A stretch of DNA of 15,903 bases from an uncultured bacterium (GTDB lineage Bacteria; Verrucomicrobiota; Lentisphaeria; Victivallales; Victivallaceae), in contig CASECL010000279.1 in the NCBI GenBank assembly GCA_949286445.1, forward strand, positions 1 to 15,903. Direction: 5' to 3'. Made by a program: the position numbers and the translations under genes. Of the stretch, positions 14,612 through 15,903 are shown piece after piece (the stretch's first letter is position 1; every line of letters begins with the position of its first letter). The notes beneath the pieces are model-generated. The model did no database searches and was not told the origin of the DNA. It worked only from the letters and a program-made list of their open reading frames with translations.

Positions 14612-14640
14612 TTGCGTCAGGCTTGTGGATAAGGTATAAT
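14612..14640 (+). promoter_or_regulatory. Strong predicted promoter of the repeat-protein gene
   Basis: TTGCGT (14612-14617), 17 bases, TATAAT (14635-14640). The start is expected near 14647, giving a leader of about 50 bases that contains the AAGGAG ribosome site (14687-14692) six bases before the ATG. Confidence 0.7.
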
Positions 14641-14698
14641 ACTTGCGGTGTGTTGATAAAACTTATATAAATTTTCCACAAACCGGAAGGAGTACATT

Positions 14699-15903
14699 AT
14701 GGCAAACCAAGTAACTGTTACCGCCGCCGACCTGTCTTCAGGTACTTACACATTGCAAGCTGATACCATTTACACTTTTGATGCTGACTGCAACTTTGAA
14801 AATTTGACTTTGACTGGTCCGGCGCCGGCCGGAACTGCCAATCCCACCACGGAACTTCATTTTCTGGCCGATACTATAGATTTCACCACGGTGAATGCTG
14901 ACAGCAGTCTGTGGAATGCTTTGACCGCTTCAGTGTATCTCGGCGATGGGCAGACATTGATCGGCAACACCAACTTTCTGTTCAATCTTCAGGGGACCGG
15001 AAATCTCCAGTGCAATGAAAACACCATGCCGGTCATGATGGGTGATTTGAGTGGTTTTGAGGGTAATTTTATCGGATCAGGTACGATTCAGTTTTACAAA
15101 TGTACCGGGGATCTGAGTTTTGATGCCAGCCAATTTCAAACCTCATACATTTGTATTGAGCCGAATTCTCCCACTTTGACTATCAATGGGGACATTTCAA
15201 CTCTTGATGCAGTGCTGGTGGCAAATGGTTCCGTAGGCAACGGCACGGTGGCGTTTGGCGCGGATACTGCGGATATTACCCATTTGCTGTCCGGCAATTT
15301 TATTGGCACGGTTGCCAGCCGAGCCGGTCAGACTCTGACAGTAAACGGTGAATACGGTGCCTTGAAGTTTACCGGAGAGGGTGTGCTTAACATTGTTGAC
15401 GGCGGAACACTAGGTGCGGATCTTTCGGGATTTACCGGAGGTTTTTCCGGAAATAATGCGACCCTGAAAATAAGCAGCACCACTGTTATTTCTGATGCCG
15501 TTCTGGCCGGATTTACCGGGACGGTGGATATTGCTGACGGGGCGGCGGTGAATTTTGACAGCGATTATACCGGAAGTTCATCGATTGTCTTCAGCGGCTC
15601 AAAGACAGCGGTTATCAATGTAGGAGAAAATCTCACGGTTAATCTGGGGGATTTGTCCGGTTTCACCGGCAGGTTGTTTGTAGGAGAAGGTTCCATAGTA
15701 AATTATACCAACTACGATGACGGCAGTATTACCATAACGCTTACCGGCGGCGAAACCAAAACCATGACCTCAGCTGATTTTGCCTCTGATGGTTTCTACA
15801 AGGTGGAGGGCGAAGGTACGCTGGTATTTGATTCCAGTTGTGATTTCAGTTCTTTCACCGGCAGTTTATCGGTTGAAAGTGCCGTCAAAGTTCAGATCAA
15901 CAG
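14699..15903 (+). CDS. Large beta-repeat protein, probable surface/secreted (3' end outside window)
   Basis: An open frame of at least 401 codons runs off the right edge; no stop occurs. The start is supported by AAGGAG six bases before the ATG and a strong promoter. The product begins MANQVTVTAADLSSGTYTL, with no signal peptide or membrane helix, and is rich in Gly, Thr, Ser, Asn and Asp, with few charged Lys/Arg, like beta-solenoid adhesins. Degenerate units centred on (D)LSGFTG occur at Phe120, 245, 272, 322 and 386, each followed by a short beta strand pattern such as VDIADGAAVNF or LFVGEGSIVNY. A related LSGNFIGTV unit also occurs. This resembles passenger/adhesin repeats; with no N-terminal signal, export through a C-terminal signal (type I-like) is a guess. 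Function unknown. Confidence 0.8.
   Translation, partial: MANQVTVTAADLSSGTYTLQADTIYTFDADCNFENLTLTGPAPAGTANPTTELHFLADTIDFTTVNADSSLWNALTASVYLGDGQTLIGNTNFLFNLQGTGNLQCNENTMPVMMGDLSGFEGNFIGSGTIQFYKCTGDLSFDASQFQTSYICIEPNSPTLTINGDISTLDAVLVANGSVGNGTVAFGADTADITHLLSGNFIGTVASRAGQTLTVNGEYGALKFTGEGVLNIVDGGTLGADLSGFTGGFSGNNATLKISSTTVISDAVLAGFTGTVDIADGAAVNFDSDYTGSSSIVFSGSKTAVINVGENLTVNLGDLSGFTGRLFVGEGSIVNYTNYDDGSITITLTGGETKTMTSADFASDGFYKVEGEGTLVFDSSCDFSSFTGSLSVESAVKVQIN

Noticed and set aside
1..15903. tRNA, rRNA or CRISPR array
   Set aside because: No tRNA cloverleaf, rRNA-like stretch, or regularly spaced direct repeats were seen on reading both strands; this was by eye, not by covariance search.

Overview
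This window comes from a Gram-negative-type bacterium of moderate G+C content. The gene set (a MetF protein fused to a MetV-like zinc domain, a GH13 enzyme next to a LacI regulator, and a large beta-repeat protein without a signal peptide) fits the Lentisphaerota/Victivallales side of the PVC group. That placement is inference from overall look; no rRNA or other phylogenetic marker is present.

Layout. 1-2119 (minus) is most of an FtsK/SpoIIIE DNA translocase, cut by the left edge. It shares a short divergent promoter region with a plus-strand cluster: a flippase-like membrane protein (2327-3394) overlapping a methylenetetrahydrofolate reductase-type protein (3391-4818), then, behind its own promoter, N-acetylglucosamine-6-phosphate deacetylase (4986-6185), a class I SAM methyltransferase (6185-7048) and the mismatch-repair ATPase MutS (7111-9696). 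Between 9697 and about 10690 there is roughly 1 kb without a convincing gene. It contains a ~307-bp element bounded by 13-bp perfect inverted repeats with a nested hairpin inside, and two near-identical minus-strand terminators in tandem.

The right half is mostly on the minus strand: a two-gene operon of unknown function (80-aa and 152-aa proteins) driven by a consensus TTGACA-17-TATAAT promoter and closed by the tandem terminators; a GH13 alpha-glucosidase/amylase-like enzyme (11683-13242); and a LacI-family regulator (13446-14441) that plausibly controls local carbohydrate genes. Divergent from lacI, a strong promoter and ribosome binding site drive a large repetitive protein (14699 to past the right edge) built of beta-rich 'LSGFTG' units.

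Most genes here are housekeeping: chromosome segregation, one-carbon metabolism, amino-sugar metabolism, RNA or protein methylation, and mismatch repair. The accessory signals are the inverted-repeat element, the small unknown operon, the regulator/glycosidase pair and the repeat protein. Several intergenic regions share one promoter form, TTGCA(T/A)-17-TATATT, which suggests a consistent housekeeping sigma consensus in this genome.
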